A stretch of DNA of 64,000 nt from Anaerolineae bacterium (GCA_020848035.1 JADLAX010000001.1:1-64000); one strand, 5' to 3'. Shown: positions 24,504 through 34,175, counted from the stretch's first letter. Notes: generated from the sequence alone by a model not told the origin. Translations and numbers: made by a program.

Positions 24504-26930
24504 ATGTCTCGAATGGGTTGGGACCGCGTAGAAGATCAAGAAGAACTGCAAAAGGAAGATTTTGGCCTGCGGGGTCGCCTCTTCTTTTTCCGCCTGGCCG
24601 TTGTTGCCGTGCTGGGCCTGCTTGTCTACCGCGTTTACTGGATTCAACAGAACCAGGGCAGCGAACTGCAAGCCCTGGCCCAGGAAAACCAATTCGCCGT
24701 CTTGCGCAACGACGCACCGCGCGGCGTTATCTTCGACCGTGACGGCGATCCGCTGGCCATCAACATCCCCAGCTTTAACGTCACCATCACCCCCACCTTT
24801 TTGCCGGATGATGAAGCCGAACTCCAGGCCATCTACGAACGGTTGTCGCTGCTGACCGGCGTACCGGTTACCAACACGATTGAGCAACAAGGTTTGATCG
24901 CCGAGGCCAACCCGGAACTGGTAGAAAACTATACGCGCCTGGCGGAAATTTACGGCGTCTCCAGCGAAGAGGCGCTGGACCAGGCAGGTGTAGTGGAACG
25001 GCTGCCAGACAGCATCGCCGAGATTGTGCGCATCAACAGCCCGCTGCAATACATTCCGGCGGTCATCACCTCAGGCATTCCCATCACGCAAGCCTACACC
25101 ATTGAACAAGAAAGCATCTTTTTGCCCGGCGTGCGCGTCTTGCCAGAACCACTGCGCTACTACCCCTCGGGCGAATACACATCCTTCATCGTAGGGTTTA
25201 TGGGGCCACTGCCCAACGAAAACTGGCTAAATTTAGGCCTGGGCTACCAGCGCGACGACCGGGTCGGCTGGGCCGGGCTGGAATCTTCAATGGAGCTGGA
25301 AATGGCCGGGACGAAGGGCGAGCGCCAGATTGAGGTAGATTGGACCGGTCGGGAGCTGCGCCAGATTGGCCTGGCCACGGATCCCGTTGCTGGCCTGAAC
25401 CTGCACCTGACGCTGGACATTGATCTGCAAATCATTGCGACCGAAATCTTGCGCCAGGCGCTGGAGCAGCGGGAACTGACGCCATCCCGTGATCAGATCA
25501 CGGGGGAGGAATCGCTTCTAGAAGTACAACAGGGTGCGGTAGTGGTCATGAACCCTCAAACGGGGGAAGTGCTGGCGATGGTGAGCATACCCAGCTTCGA
25601 TAACAACCGCTTCCAAACGGAAGTCCCGGTGGAATATTACCTGACCCAATCGCGCAACGTGTACCAGCCATTTGTCAACCATGCGGTGAGCAGCATTTAC
25701 CCGCCGGGTTCTACCTTCAAAATTGTGCCCGGTTCGGCCGCGCTGCAAGAGGGCACCGTAACGGCTTCTCGCCTGATTTTAGGGTCAGGCGAAATTAGCA
25801 TTCAGAACCAGTTTGCGCCTAACGATCCAGGGCGCGCCCAAACATTTGTGTGCTGGCTGCGCACCGGCCACGGGATGATGAATGCCATTACGGGGTTGGC
25901 CAACTCCTGCGACATTTATTACTACAAAATCAGCGGCGGGTTTAACCAGGACGGTGAATTTGTGGAAGGGCTGGGCATTGATCGCCTCTCCCGCTACGCG
26001 GCGCAGTTTGGCTTTGGCCGGGTGCAGGGCATTGAACTGCCGCTGGAGGCTGCGGGTGATTTGCCACCCGACCGCGGCTGGAAAGCGCGGGTCTACGGCG
26101 AACCGTGGTCGACGGGTGATGATTACAACATGGGTATTGGCCAGGGCTTCCTGACGGCCTCGCCGATGCAGGTGGCGCAAATGGCGGCGGTGGTGGCCAA
26201 CGGCGGCTTTTTGTACCGGCCTACGATTGTGCACCACATGACGGATTCAGACGGTAATGTGGTGTTTACTGATGACAACAGCCAGATTGTGGCGAGGGCG
26301 CGTTTAGGGGGAGACGGCCGTGTTATCCTCACCGATGCCGACGGCAATCCCCTGGATGATCCCGCCTTCAACGTGCGTTTTGATGCCAATGGCGAGTACA
26401 TCTACCAGCCAGAGGTGCTCAACGCGGTGGACGTGGACCGCGAGCACCTGGAAACGATTGCCGAAGGGATGAAACTGGTAAACACTTTTATTGATCAGGA
26501 CACGTTTTACACCGGGGCCACCTACGTGGACTGGCTGGATCCGTTTGGCATTGTAACCGCTGGTAAAACCGGTACGGCCGAATTCTGCGACAACATCGCC
26601 ATCGAAAAAGGGTGGTGCAGCTTCGACGACATCTTAAACCGGCGTATTTTGCCCACCCATTCCTGGTATGTGGGCTACGCGCCATTTGACGAGCCGGAAA
26701 TTGTGGTGTCGGCCTTCCTCTACCACGGCGGCGAAGGATCGCAGTGGGCCGCGCCGGTGGCCTGCAACGTCATGGCGGCATACTTTGGCCTGGGGCAGTA
26801 CGCCCAGTTCACCGACAACGCCGACGCCGCCGACGCGGAGCTGCCCGAGTCTGTGACCCGCGTGTGCAATTCGCTGAGCTTCAACCCGGTGATGCCGCCG
26901 GATCTATTGAGTTCGGTCCAGCGCAATTAA
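24504..26930 (+). CDS. mrdA: Penicillin-binding protein 2 (class B transpeptidase)
   Basis: 808 aa. A cytoplasmic tail, one TM helix (about 27-47), a PBP dimerisation domain and a C-terminal transpeptidase domain. Active-site motifs: S403-T-F-K406 in PPGSTFK, S468-C-D (the PBP2 form of SxN), and K688-T-G in GKTGTAE. It crosslinks lateral wall peptidoglycan with RodA. It is longer than E. coli PBP2 (633 aa), with insertions between the SxD and KTG motifs. SD AAGGA precedes ATG 24504. Ends the shape operon. Confidence 0.93.
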   Translation: MSRMGWDRVEDQEELQKEDFGLRGRLFFFRLAVVAVLGLLVYRVYWIQQNQGSELQALAQENQFAVLRNDAPRGVIFDRDGDPLAINIPSFNVTITPTFLPDDEAELQAIYERLSLLTGVPVTNTIEQQGLIAEANPELVENYTRLAEIYGVSSEEALDQAGVVERLPDSIAEIVRINSPLQYIPAVITSGIPITQAYTIEQESIFLPGVRVLPEPLRYYPSGEYTSFIVGFMGPLPNENWLNLGLGYQRDDRVGWAGLESSMELEMAGTKGERQIEVDWTGRELRQIGLATDPVAGLNLHLTLDIDLQIIATEILRQALEQRELTPSRDQITGEESLLEVQQGAVVVMNPQTGEVLAMVSIPSFDNNRFQTEVPVEYYLTQSRNVYQPFVNHAVSSIYPPGSTFKIVPGSAALQEGTVTASRLILGSGEISIQNQFAPNDPGRAQTFVCWLRTGHGMMNAITGLANSCDIYYYKISGGFNQDGEFVEGLGIDRLSRYAAQFGFGRVQGIELPLEAAGDLPPDRGWKARVYGEPWSTGDDYNMGIGQGFLTASPMQVAQMAAVVANGGFLYRPTIVHHMTDSDGNVVFTDDNSQIVARARLGGDGRVILTDADGNPLDDPAFNVRFDANGEYIYQPEVLNAVDVDREHLETIAEGMKLVNTFIDQDTFYTGATYVDWLDPFGIVTAGKTGTAEFCDNIAIEKGWCSFDDILNRRILPTHSWYVGYAPFDEPEIVVSAFLYHGGEGSQWAAPVACNVMAAYFGLGQYAQFTDNADAADAELPESVTRVCNSLSFNPVMPPDLLSSVQRN

Positions 26931-26945
26931 ACCATTTTTTATCGA

Positions 26946-26976
26946 GATTGGACCCATCTTGCCGATGAGTCCAATC
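26946..26976. terminator. Hairpin after mrdA with ATCTTGCCGAT core
   Basis: GATTGGAC (26946-26953) pairs with GTCCAATC (26969-26976) and the loop carries CATCTTGCCGATG, itself self-complementary. A close relative lies at 48182-48212 after gcvP. Confidence 0.6.
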
Positions 26977-27040
26977 TAAATGCTACAGGGCGAGATATCC
27001 CTTGGCGTGGGCATTCTCTATTTCACACGTTTCTCACTTG

Positions 27041-27049
27041 TGCTATTAT
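27041..27049 (+). promoter_or_regulatory. Extended -10 (TGCTATTAT) of the phosphomutase gene
   Basis: TGC plus TATTAT ends at 27049, six nt before ATG 27056. The predicted transcription start falls on the ATG, so the mRNA is probably leaderless. Confidence 0.55.
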
Positions 27050-27055
27050 TCACTC

Positions 27056-27748
27056 ATGACAACCATACTCCTTGTGCGACATGGCGAAAACGATTGGGTG
27101 AAAAAACATCGGCTGGCGGGCTGGATTGAAGGGATTCATTTGAATGAAAACGGCCGTCAGCAAGCCACCGCCGCTGCCGAGCGATTAGCGCCTTTACCTG
27201 TCAAGGCCCTCTACAGCAGCCCGGTGCTGCGCTGTCGGGAAACGGCCGATGCCATTGCCCACCGTCTCAACCTGCCCGTCAATACCCTGGACAGCATGGG
27301 CGAAGTACGGTACGGCGAGTGGGAAGGTAAAAAGATCAGGAAGCTGGCCCAGAAAAAAGAGTGGTTTACCGTGCAGTTTTATCCCAGCCGGATGCAGTTT
27401 CCCGGCGGGGAGTCGCTGCGCGCGGTGCAAATGCGCGGCGTGGAAGCCATTGAAGCGCTGGCGCAAAGCCATGACGATCAGGACATCATTGTGGTTGTCT
27501 CCCATGCCGATATCATCAAGCTGGTGCTGGCTTACTACCTGGGGGTACACATCGATTTGTTCCAACGTATCATCGTTTCCCCCGCCTCGGTGAGCGTGCT
27601 GCACCTGTCTGGGAATGGCGTGGTGCGGATTGGGCGCGTCAACGACGATGGTCCATTGCAGCCACCGCCCAAACCTGTCAAAAAGCAAAAGAAGCCAAAA
27701 GAGAAGAGCGAAAAATCGGACAATGGCGATACGGCCGTTGCCGTGTAA
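27056..27748 (+). CDS. MSMEG_4193-type phosphomutase (histidine phosphatase fold)
   Basis: 230 aa from ATG 27056; the longer frame from 27002 is rejected because the -10 lies inside it. The phosphohistidine motif LVRHGEND is at residues 6-13, the second His in VVVSHADIIKLVLAYYLGV near 145. A Lys-rich tail ends the protein. It is the first member of the phosphomutase / DUF3090 / SCO1664 trio that is conserved in Actinobacteria and here occurs in the same order. Substrate unknown. Confidence 0.83.
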   Translation: MTTILLVRHGENDWVKKHRLAGWIEGIHLNENGRQQATAAAERLAPLPVKALYSSPVLRCRETADAIAHRLNLPVNTLDSMGEVRYGEWEGKKIRKLAQKKEWFTVQFYPSRMQFPGGESLRAVQMRGVEAIEALAQSHDDQDIIVVVSHADIIKLVLAYYLGVHIDLFQRIIVSPASVSVLHLSGNGVVRIGRVNDDGPLQPPPKPVKKQKKPKEKSEKSDNGDTAVAV

Positions 27749-27859
27749 TTAGCAGAAAATTTTTCAAAATAAATATGCGTGGAGTCTGCCAATTACTTGA
27801 GTAAACGCATAAACTTTGTGCGATTTACCCGATAGCAACATCAATAGTTAGAGAAACTT

Positions 27860-28366
27860 ATGCCAAGCCACATTGAACTAAATCCAGCGAATCAAATTAC
27901 CGTTGGCACCATCGGCCCGCCCGGACAGCGCACCTTCTTCTTGCAGGGCACCCGAGGCTCCCAAACCATCTCCCTGACCATCGAAAAAGAACAGGCGCGG
28001 ATGCTGGCGGAAAGCTTTGAAGCGCTCATTCAGGAGCTGGCCAACAAATATCCGGAAGCCAACGACACGTCGGTATGGACCGATATGCGCCTGCGTGAAC
28101 CGGTCGAATCGCTGTTTCGCGTGGGCAACATTGGCATTGGTTACAACGAAGACAGCAACCAGGTGGTGCTGGTCGCCTACGAACTGGTGGCCGAAGACGA
28201 AGAGCCAAACGTGGTGAGCTACTGGATCACCCGGGCCCAGGTGCAGGCGCTGGTGCAGCACGCCTATGATGTGGTTAAGGCTGGACGGCCGATTTGCGGC
28301 AACTGCGGCAAACCGATCGATCCAACCGGCCATTTTTGCCCGCAGCGCAACGGCCACGCCCATTGA
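27860..28366 (+). CDS. DUF3090 family protein
   Basis: 168 aa. TIGPPGQRTFFLQGTRG near residue 20 and the C-terminal zinc-ribbon-like CGNCGKPIDPTGHFCPQRNGH (C-x2-C...C) define the family. Together with the flanking phosphomutase and kinase-like gene it forms a trio whose pathway has not been determined. Family members have no reported activity. Gap to the next gene is 65 bp. Confidence 0.87.
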   Translation: MPSHIELNPANQITVGTIGPPGQRTFFLQGTRGSQTISLTIEKEQARMLAESFEALIQELANKYPEANDTSVWTDMRLREPVESLFRVGNIGIGYNEDSNQVVLVAYELVAEDEEPNVVSYWITRAQVQALVQHAYDVVKAGRPICGNCGKPIDPTGHFCPQRNGHAH

Positions 28367-28431
28367 CCCATTGAGAGGACGGTTCTGGGAGACGCCGCTG
28401 CCTACGGCCGTTGGTATAAATAATCGTTAAA

Positions 28432-29220
28432 ATGGCACAACAGGCATTAAACACAGCCGATTGGCTCCAGCTGTTGCAGGTAGGTACCCTCGATGTAAAA
28501 GGGGTGCTGCCCTGGAGCTCCAACTACTCTTTCCTGGTCAACATTTGCCCGAACACGGCCGTTTGGGAAGCCCTGCCTCATGTGTCGCGGGGTGCTCTCA
28601 GTGAAGTGCGGGCCGTTTATAAACCACGCCGGGGGGAACGGCCGTTGTGGGACTTCACCCAGGGCACCCTCTGCCAACGCGAACGTGCTGCCTTCCTCGT
28701 AAGCCAGGCACTCGGCTGGAACCTCATTCCGCCCACCGTGCTGCGCGAAGGTTCCCACGGCACTGGCTCCGTGCAGCTCTTCATCCCGCACGACCCGGAA
28801 GCCCATTATTTTACCTTTGAAGGCGAACCATCGTTCCGAGATGCTTTACAAAAGACCGTTATCCTGGATATCATCATCAACAACGCAGATCGTAAGGCCG
28901 GGCACGTACTGTTAGAAGAGCACGAAGAAGGTGACCGCCTGTGGCTCATCGATCATGGCATCTGTTTCCATACTGAGCACAAGCTGCGCACCGTCATTTG
29001 GGAATTTGCTGGCGAGCCAATTCCCGCCGAACTGCTGGCCGACCTGACCAGCTTTAGCAACAAACTGGCGGCCAATGACGGCGGCCTGCGCACCGAGTTA
29101 ACCCGCCTGCTGGCCCAGGCAGAAGTAGAAGCGCTGCAAAGGCGGACGATGCGCCTGTTGCAGGAGGCCCGATTTGTCTCACCCGGCCCAGGGCGTCACT
29201 ATCCCTGGCCACCGGTATAG
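28432..29220 (+). CDS. SCO1664 family protein, phosphatidylinositol-kinase-like
   Basis: 262 aa. VYKPRRGERPLWDF (ATP-binding Lys), VILDIIINNADRKAGHVLL (catalytic-loop-like DxxxxNxDR) and LWLIDHGICFH (metal-binding DHG) are the marks of this PI3K/4K-related kinase family. It is the third member of the trio. In the Actinobacteria trio this protein is proposed to phosphorylate a small molecule that the mutase then rearranges; that is prediction, not demonstrated. Confidence 0.85.
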   Translation: MAQQALNTADWLQLLQVGTLDVKGVLPWSSNYSFLVNICPNTAVWEALPHVSRGALSEVRAVYKPRRGERPLWDFTQGTLCQRERAAFLVSQALGWNLIPPTVLREGSHGTGSVQLFIPHDPEAHYFTFEGEPSFRDALQKTVILDIIINNADRKAGHVLLEEHEEGDRLWLIDHGICFHTEHKLRTVIWEFAGEPIPAELLADLTSFSNKLAANDGGLRTELTRLLAQAEVEALQRRTMRLLQEARFVSPGPGRHYPWPPV

Positions 29221-29340
29221 TCACTTTTTCATTAAATCGTTCCGGCACCAGGTTGCACTTTTGGGGTTGCCGAAAACGTAAATCTGCAAAGATAATGTTG
29301 TGTTAAGGGTTTGCCATTCAACTTGTACCAGGAATAGTTC

Positions 29341-30561
29341 ATGACAACGCCAACTGCCTACAAGATCCTCGTTATAGACGATCATCCAGAAACTTTAAAC
29401 ATCATTCAGCGTGTTTTGCAGCAGCAGGGGTACAACGTGCTGGGCGCACGCTCTGGATTTCGTGGCCTGAGCCTGGCGGAATCGGAAAGCCCAGACTTGA
29501 TCATGGTAGATGGCATGATGCCCGAGATGGATGGCTGGGAAGTGTGCCGCCGGGTGCGCGGTACGCCCAAGCTGGCCGATATTCCCATCATCATGTTTAC
29601 GGCCGTTGACGAAGCCGAGCAAAAGTTGGCCGGTTTTGACGCCGGGGCTGACGATTACCTGACCAAACCCACCGAGCCAGACGAACTTTTAGAGCGTGTC
29701 AGAACCATTCTAGAAGACCGTACGCCCAAAGCCGCTGCCGAAACGCGCCTGCACGAGCCGCCACCCCAGAAGAAAAAAGCGCCGGTTCGTGACATGGGCA
29801 GCCCGGTGCCCAACACCATTTCTTTTACCTCCTCAGGCAGCGTAACGGCCGTTTTAGGGGCACGCGGCGGCGCGGGGGCCACAACCCTGGCAATCAACCT
29901 GGCCAGCAGCCTGGCCAGCACCGGCCGCCACACCACCCTGGTTGATCTGGACCTGATCCAGGGGCACGTGGCACTCTACCTGAGCCAGAAACACGAAAAC
30001 GGCCTGAACCATGTACTGAGCCAGCCCGAAAGCCGCTGGCCGGAAGCCCTCAAAGCGGAACTCAGCAAATACAACGATCATCTGGACCTGCTGCTGACCC
30101 ACACGCAGCTGGCCAGCGAACCGCTGCCGCTGCGTCCTGAACAGACGCTCAACCTGCTCCAGCCGCTCATCAAGCCTGGCCATCACCTGATTATCGACTG
30201 CGGCCACCAGCTGACCGAGGTGGTGGAATCGGTTTTGGCCCAGGCCAACCAGATCATCGTTTGTTTGCGCCCGGAGCGGGTGGCCCTGGCCAATGCTCGC
30301 CTGCTGCTGGAACATTTACACGAGATTGCGCCCCCGGCAACGGCCGTACGCGCCATCATTTTTGACTTTAGCGGCCTCATGGCCATTCCCCACGAATCGC
30401 TGGAAAAGTTTCTTAACCACCCGCTGACAGCCATCCTGCCGGTGTCCCCGACGGAAATGAACCAGGCCGTCAACAAAAGCATCCCGCTGGTGCAGTTGAA
30501 TCCGCAAGCCAAAGCATCGCTCCTGATCCGGCAAATTGCCCAGCAGTTGATAAAAGCGTAG
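29341..30561 (+). CDS. REC-CpaE/MinD-like ATPase
   Basis: 406 aa. An N-terminal receiver domain with acidic pocket DD (14-15), phosphoacceptor D57 and K109 (LTKP); a Pro/Lys-rich linker about 128-160; then a ParA/MinD-fold ATPase with deviant P-loop GARGGAGATT at 173-182 and LVDLDLIQGHVA. This CpaE-like architecture localises pilus or secretion complexes. No tad/pilus genes lie in the window. SD AGGA precedes ATG 29341. Ten bp before the sirtuin gene. Confidence 0.88.
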   Translation: MTTPTAYKILVIDDHPETLNIIQRVLQQQGYNVLGARSGFRGLSLAESESPDLIMVDGMMPEMDGWEVCRRVRGTPKLADIPIIMFTAVDEAEQKLAGFDAGADDYLTKPTEPDELLERVRTILEDRTPKAAAETRLHEPPPQKKKAPVRDMGSPVPNTISFTSSGSVTAVLGARGGAGATTLAINLASSLASTGRHTTLVDLDLIQGHVALYLSQKHENGLNHVLSQPESRWPEALKAELSKYNDHLDLLLTHTQLASEPLPLRPEQTLNLLQPLIKPGHHLIIDCGHQLTEVVESVLAQANQIIVCLRPERVALANARLLLEHLHEIAPPATAVRAIIFDFSGLMAIPHESLEKFLNHPLTAILPVSPTEMNQAVNKSIPLVQLNPQAKASLLIRQIAQQLIKA

Positions 30562-30571
30562 TTGGTAACCC

Positions 30572-31354
30572 ATGACCTCAACTCCCACCGTCGCCCGTGC
30601 CATCGAATTATTGCGTCAGGCTAAACGTGTAGTGGCGCTGACCGGAGCTGGTATCAGCACCCCCTCTGGCATTCCCGATTTTCGCAGCCCAGAATCCGGC
30701 GTGTGGGACGACGTAGACCCGATGGAGGTCGCTTCGATTTATGCCTTCCGGCACAATCCGGCCCTGTTTTTTGATTGGTTACGGCCGTTAGCCACCACCA
30801 TTCTCACCGCCCAACCCAACCCGGCGCACCTGGCCCTGGCATCGTTGGAGGCAAGCGGCCGTTTGCAGGCCGTCATCACCCAAAACATCGACCTGCTACA
30901 CACCAGAGCAGGCTCCCGCACCGTGTACGAAGTGCACGGCAGCCTGCGCCAGGCCACCTGCCAGGGCTGCCACCATGAGGTAGACGCCCCACCCTTGCTA
31001 GAGCATTATGCCCACACCGGCGAGCTGCCCCTCTGCACCTGCGGCCACATCATCAAACCAAACGTGGTATTATTTGGCGAAATGCTGCCCGCCCGCGTTA
31101 TGCGCCTGGCCCAGGCCGAAGCCGCCATGTGTGACGTGATGCTGGTCGCCGGTTCCTCGCTGGAGGTCGCCCCCGCAGGCGACCTGCCGGAGCTGGCCAA
31201 ACGAGCCGGGGCGCAGCTCATCATCGTCAATTTAGGCCCCACCCACATGGATCGCCAGGCCGATCTCCTGTTTCGTGAAGATGTGGCCGAACTGCTGCCA
31301 CAGCTTGCTGAACCGTTTCGTCGTCGCGGCATCGAAGAGTTAGCCAATCAGTAG
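30572..31354 (+). CDS. NAD-dependent protein deacylase (sirtuin)
   Basis: 260 aa. GAGIST with the following GIPDFRS (NAD site), TQNIDLLH, and the catalytic His in YEVHGSL. Zinc ligands are C-x2-C (TCQGCH) and a second pair in CTCGH. VAGSSLEV binds the ribose. Removes acyl groups from lysines using NAD. Cotranscribed with the REC-ATPase gene (10-bp gap). No regulatory signal seen. Confidence 0.92.
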   Translation: MTSTPTVARAIELLRQAKRVVALTGAGISTPSGIPDFRSPESGVWDDVDPMEVASIYAFRHNPALFFDWLRPLATTILTAQPNPAHLALASLEASGRLQAVITQNIDLLHTRAGSRTVYEVHGSLRQATCQGCHHEVDAPPLLEHYAHTGELPLCTCGHIIKPNVVLFGEMLPARVMRLAQAEAAMCDVMLVAGSSLEVAPAGDLPELAKRAGAQLIIVNLGPTHMDRQADLLFREDVAELLPQLAEPFRRRGIEELANQ

Positions 31355-31377
31355 AAGTGAGAAGTGAGCACAATTTT

Positions 31378-32604
31378 ATGGAAGAAGTGAAACCTGCCAT
31401 GAAACCAGGCACGGCAATCTCGCCCGAGCATCTGGCGCGGCTGCTGCAAATCAGCCAGCGCCTCAGCTCCACATTGCGGCTGGACGAACTGCTGTCGCTG
31501 GTGATGGATGTGGCCACGGAGCTGACCCACACCGAAACGGCCTCCATCCTGTTGGTGAACCGCTCGACCGGGCAGCTCCATTTTGCTGCCTCCACGCGCG
31601 GTGAGGTGCTGCAAGACATTGTGGTGCCGCTAGACAACAGCATTGCGGGCTGGGTGGTGCGCCACGGCCGTTCCCTCATTCTGGACGACGTGCAGACCGA
31701 TGAGCGCTTTTACGCCAACGTGGATGAAGACCTGGCCTTTGTCACCCGCTCCATGCTGGCCGTGCCGCTGGTGACCAGCCAGGGCATCATTGGCGCGCTG
31801 GAAGTCATCAACAAGCAAGACGACGCCCACTACACCGGCCAGGACGTGGCCCTGATGGAGGCACTGGCGTCGCAGTCGGCCGTAGCCATCATGAATGCCC
31901 ACCTCTTCAGCCAGTCGGACCTGATTGCCGAGATCATGCACGAGATCAAAACACCGCTGATGGCCATTTCCGCCGCCAGCGAGCTGCTTACGCGCCCTGA
32001 AATACCGCAGGAAAAACACGCCGACCTGGTGGCGATGATCAAAAAAGAGTCCAATCGCCTCTCTAAAATGACGAAAGATTTCCTGGACTTTGCCCGGCTG
32101 GAGTCTGGCCGGATGCGCCTGGCGCGCGCAGCGGTGTTGGTGCCACAAATTATTGCAGACGTGGTGCAGCTGTCGCAGGCGCAGGCGGCGGCGCGAGGTA
32201 TTGAGATTGTCACCCAGTTAGCGCCAGACCTGCCCACGGCCAGCAGCCAAACGGCCGTCATTGGCGATGCCGACCGCTTGAAACAGGTGCTGCTGAACCT
32301 GGTGAGCAATGCCATCAAGTACAATGTGGTGGACGGCCGTATCACCCTCAGCGCCAGCCGCACGGCAAGCGAGGTACAAATGAGCGTAGCCGACACCGGC
32401 CCCGGCATTGAGCCAGAGGACATTGGCCATCTCTTTGAGCGCTTTTACCGCATCCCCGGCAGCGAAAGCGCCGAAGGCAGCGGGCTGGGTCTTTCCGTGG
32501 CGCAAAAGATTGTGGAGGAGCATCACGGCCGTATCGAGGTAGCCAGCGTTGTGGGGCAAGGGACCACGTTTACCATTTATTTGCCGGTAACGGCCGTTGC
32601 CTGA
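31378..32604 (+). CDS. GAF-domain sensor histidine kinase
   Basis: 408 aa from ATG 31378; a GTG at 31357 lies within an AAGTGAG word repeat and is less likely. GAF domain about 15-165, HisKA with phosphoacceptor H188 (MHEIKTPLM), and an ATPase domain with N-box NLVSNAIKYN, G1 DTGPGIEPED and G2 GSGLGLSV. No membrane helix, so it senses a cytoplasmic ligand or redox state. No response regulator is adjacent. Confidence 0.9.
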   Translation: MEEVKPAMKPGTAISPEHLARLLQISQRLSSTLRLDELLSLVMDVATELTHTETASILLVNRSTGQLHFAASTRGEVLQDIVVPLDNSIAGWVVRHGRSLILDDVQTDERFYANVDEDLAFVTRSMLAVPLVTSQGIIGALEVINKQDDAHYTGQDVALMEALASQSAVAIMNAHLFSQSDLIAEIMHEIKTPLMAISAASELLTRPEIPQEKHADLVAMIKKESNRLSKMTKDFLDFARLESGRMRLARAAVLVPQIIADVVQLSQAQAAARGIEIVTQLAPDLPTASSQTAVIGDADRLKQVLLNLVSNAIKYNVVDGRITLSASRTASEVQMSVADTGPGIEPEDIGHLFERFYRIPGSESAEGSGLGLSVAQKIVEEHHGRIEVASVVGQGTTFTIYLPVTAVA

Positions 32605-32625
32605 GCCAACCACCAACTGACAAAC

Positions 32626-32663
32626 AAAAAGGGCCGGATGAGTAAAACCATCCGGCCCTTTTT
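32626..32663 (+). terminator. Intrinsic terminator of the histidine kinase gene
   Basis: GGGCCGGATG (32631-32640) pairs with CATCCGGCCC (32649-32658), 8-nt loop, flanked by A5 and T5; strong and bidirectional in form. Confidence 0.9.
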
Positions 32664-32711
32664 GTTACGTGGGCGACCCTTGCTGCGGGGGGGGACGGCC
32701 GTTTAACGTCC

Positions 32712-32876
32712 TCACGCCCGTCGCAGAAAGTTAGCCACAATGCTGATCATGAAAAAGGCAATAAAAATGTAAAACAAAATTTGGGCAATACTGGCCGCTG
32801 CCCCAGCAATACCGCTAAACCCCAGGAACGCAGCCAACAAAGCCACGACCAGGAAAATAAGCGCATAGCGTAGCAT
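32712..32876 (-). CDS. DUF1328 small membrane protein
   Basis: 54 aa, two hydrophobic helices, beginning [14 protein letters not shown] and containing [18 protein letters not shown], the DUF1328 (YtjA) signature. SD AAGGAG sits six nt before ATG 32876. The family is linked to envelope stress in other bacteria but its role is unknown. Convergent with the histidine kinase across a terminator. Confidence 0.85.
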   Translation of the reverse strand: MLRYALIFLVVALLAAFLGFSGIAGAAASIAQILFYIFIAFFMISIVANFLRRA

Positions 32877-33168
32877 ATCATTCTCCTTTCAATCGAAATG
32901 ATTGGCCGGGCATAAACAAAACCAAGCGCCGACGCCCGGCAGCCGCATTGCTTGGCTTGATGTTCTCCAGTATAAGTTTCTGCCGCTAAACAACCGGATA
33001 TCCCGATACAAGAATGAGATATAATCAAAGGCATATCATTTGGCTCGCTACAACAGAAGGGCTTCAGCCAAGACCGACTTTTCGTAAGAAATTACCCAGA
33101 TTATTCGTCTAATGGCTGAAAACATTCTTACCAGGCAAACAAGATAAACCGAAGGTACACAATTTATC

Positions 33169-34101
33169 ATGGAAAAAGAACGTGTTGTAATCATAGGCTC
33201 TGGACCGGCTGGCATGACGGCCGCAATTTACACCGGCCGCGCCCAATTGAATCCGCTGGTCATTGCTGGCACCCAAATTGGCGGCCAGATCGCCATCACC
33301 TACGAAGTCGAAAATTACCCAGGCTTTTGGTCCGCCGAAAAAACGCCCACCGGCCCCGAGCTGGTAGACGTCATGCAAAAACAGGCCGAGCATTTTGGCG
33401 CTCGCTTTGAGTACGACGAAGTGGTTGAAGTCGATTTCAGCAAAGGGTCTCCCTTTTACATCAAAACCTATGGCAAGGAATACCTGGCCGATGGTGTCAT
33501 CGTCACCGCCGGGGCTTCACCCCGGCACCTGGGCGTACCGGGCGAGGAAGCGTTTATTGGCCGAGGCGTCAGCTACTGCGGCACCTGCGACGGCTTCTTC
33601 TTCCGCGGCAAAGACGTGGTGGTCATCGGCGGCGGTGACAGCGCCATAGAAGAGGGTCTCTTCCTGACCCGGTTTGCCAACAAGGTAGAAGTCATTCACC
33701 GCCGCGACGAGCTGCGCGCCGGGACAGCGCTGCAAAAACGGGCCTTTGCCAATCCCAAAATCTCCTTCGTTTGGGATACGGTCATTGAAGAAATTCAGGG
33801 CAACGGCGTGGTGCAGGGTGTGCAAACTAAAAATCTGAAAACGGGCGAAGCGAAAAAGATGGATACGGATGGCGTTTTCATCTTCATCGGCCATTATCCC
33901 AACAGCAAATTCCTGGTAGGACAGCTGGCGATGGATGAGGAAGGCTACGTCATCACCGATGAGCGCTACCGCACCAGCGTACCCGGCGTATATGCCGCAG
34001 GCGAAATCCAGGACTCCCACTTCCGCCAGATTGCCACCTCAGTGGGCCAGGGCACCGGCGCGGCAATGGAGCTGGAAAAGTGGTTGGCCGCCCAGGAATA
34101 A
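33169..34101 (+). CDS. trxB: Thioredoxin-disulfide reductase
   Basis: 310 aa. FAD motif IIGSGPAGMTAAIY near the start, redox pair C137-G-T-C140, NADPH motif VVIGGGDSAIEE, and C-terminal GVYAAGEIQDSHFRQIATSVGQGTGAA. Reduces thioredoxin with NADPH. The 292-bp gap upstream, between the divergent DUF1328 gene and this ATG, holds TATAAT at 33020-33025 and little else recognisable. Confidence 0.93.
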   Translation: MEKERVVIIGSGPAGMTAAIYTGRAQLNPLVIAGTQIGGQIAITYEVENYPGFWSAEKTPTGPELVDVMQKQAEHFGARFEYDEVVEVDFSKGSPFYIKTYGKEYLADGVIVTAGASPRHLGVPGEEAFIGRGVSYCGTCDGFFFRGKDVVVIGGGDSAIEEGLFLTRFANKVEVIHRRDELRAGTALQKRAFANPKISFVWDTVIEEIQGNGVVQGVQTKNLKTGEAKKMDTDGVFIFIGHYPNSKFLVGQLAMDEEGYVITDERYRTSVPGVYAAGEIQDSHFRQIATSVGQGTGAAMELEKWLAAQE

Positions 34102-34138
34102 CCTGTTTGCCGTTCAGCTCATCATGAACGTTTTGTAA

Positions 34139-34175
34139 TTGAGTAATCAGGCCATTACCTGATTACTCAATTTTT
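34139..34175 (+). terminator. Intrinsic terminator of trxB
   Basis: TTGAGTAATCAGG (34139-34151) pairs perfectly with CCTGATTACTCAA (34158-34170), 6-nt loop, followed by T5. Confidence 0.92.
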
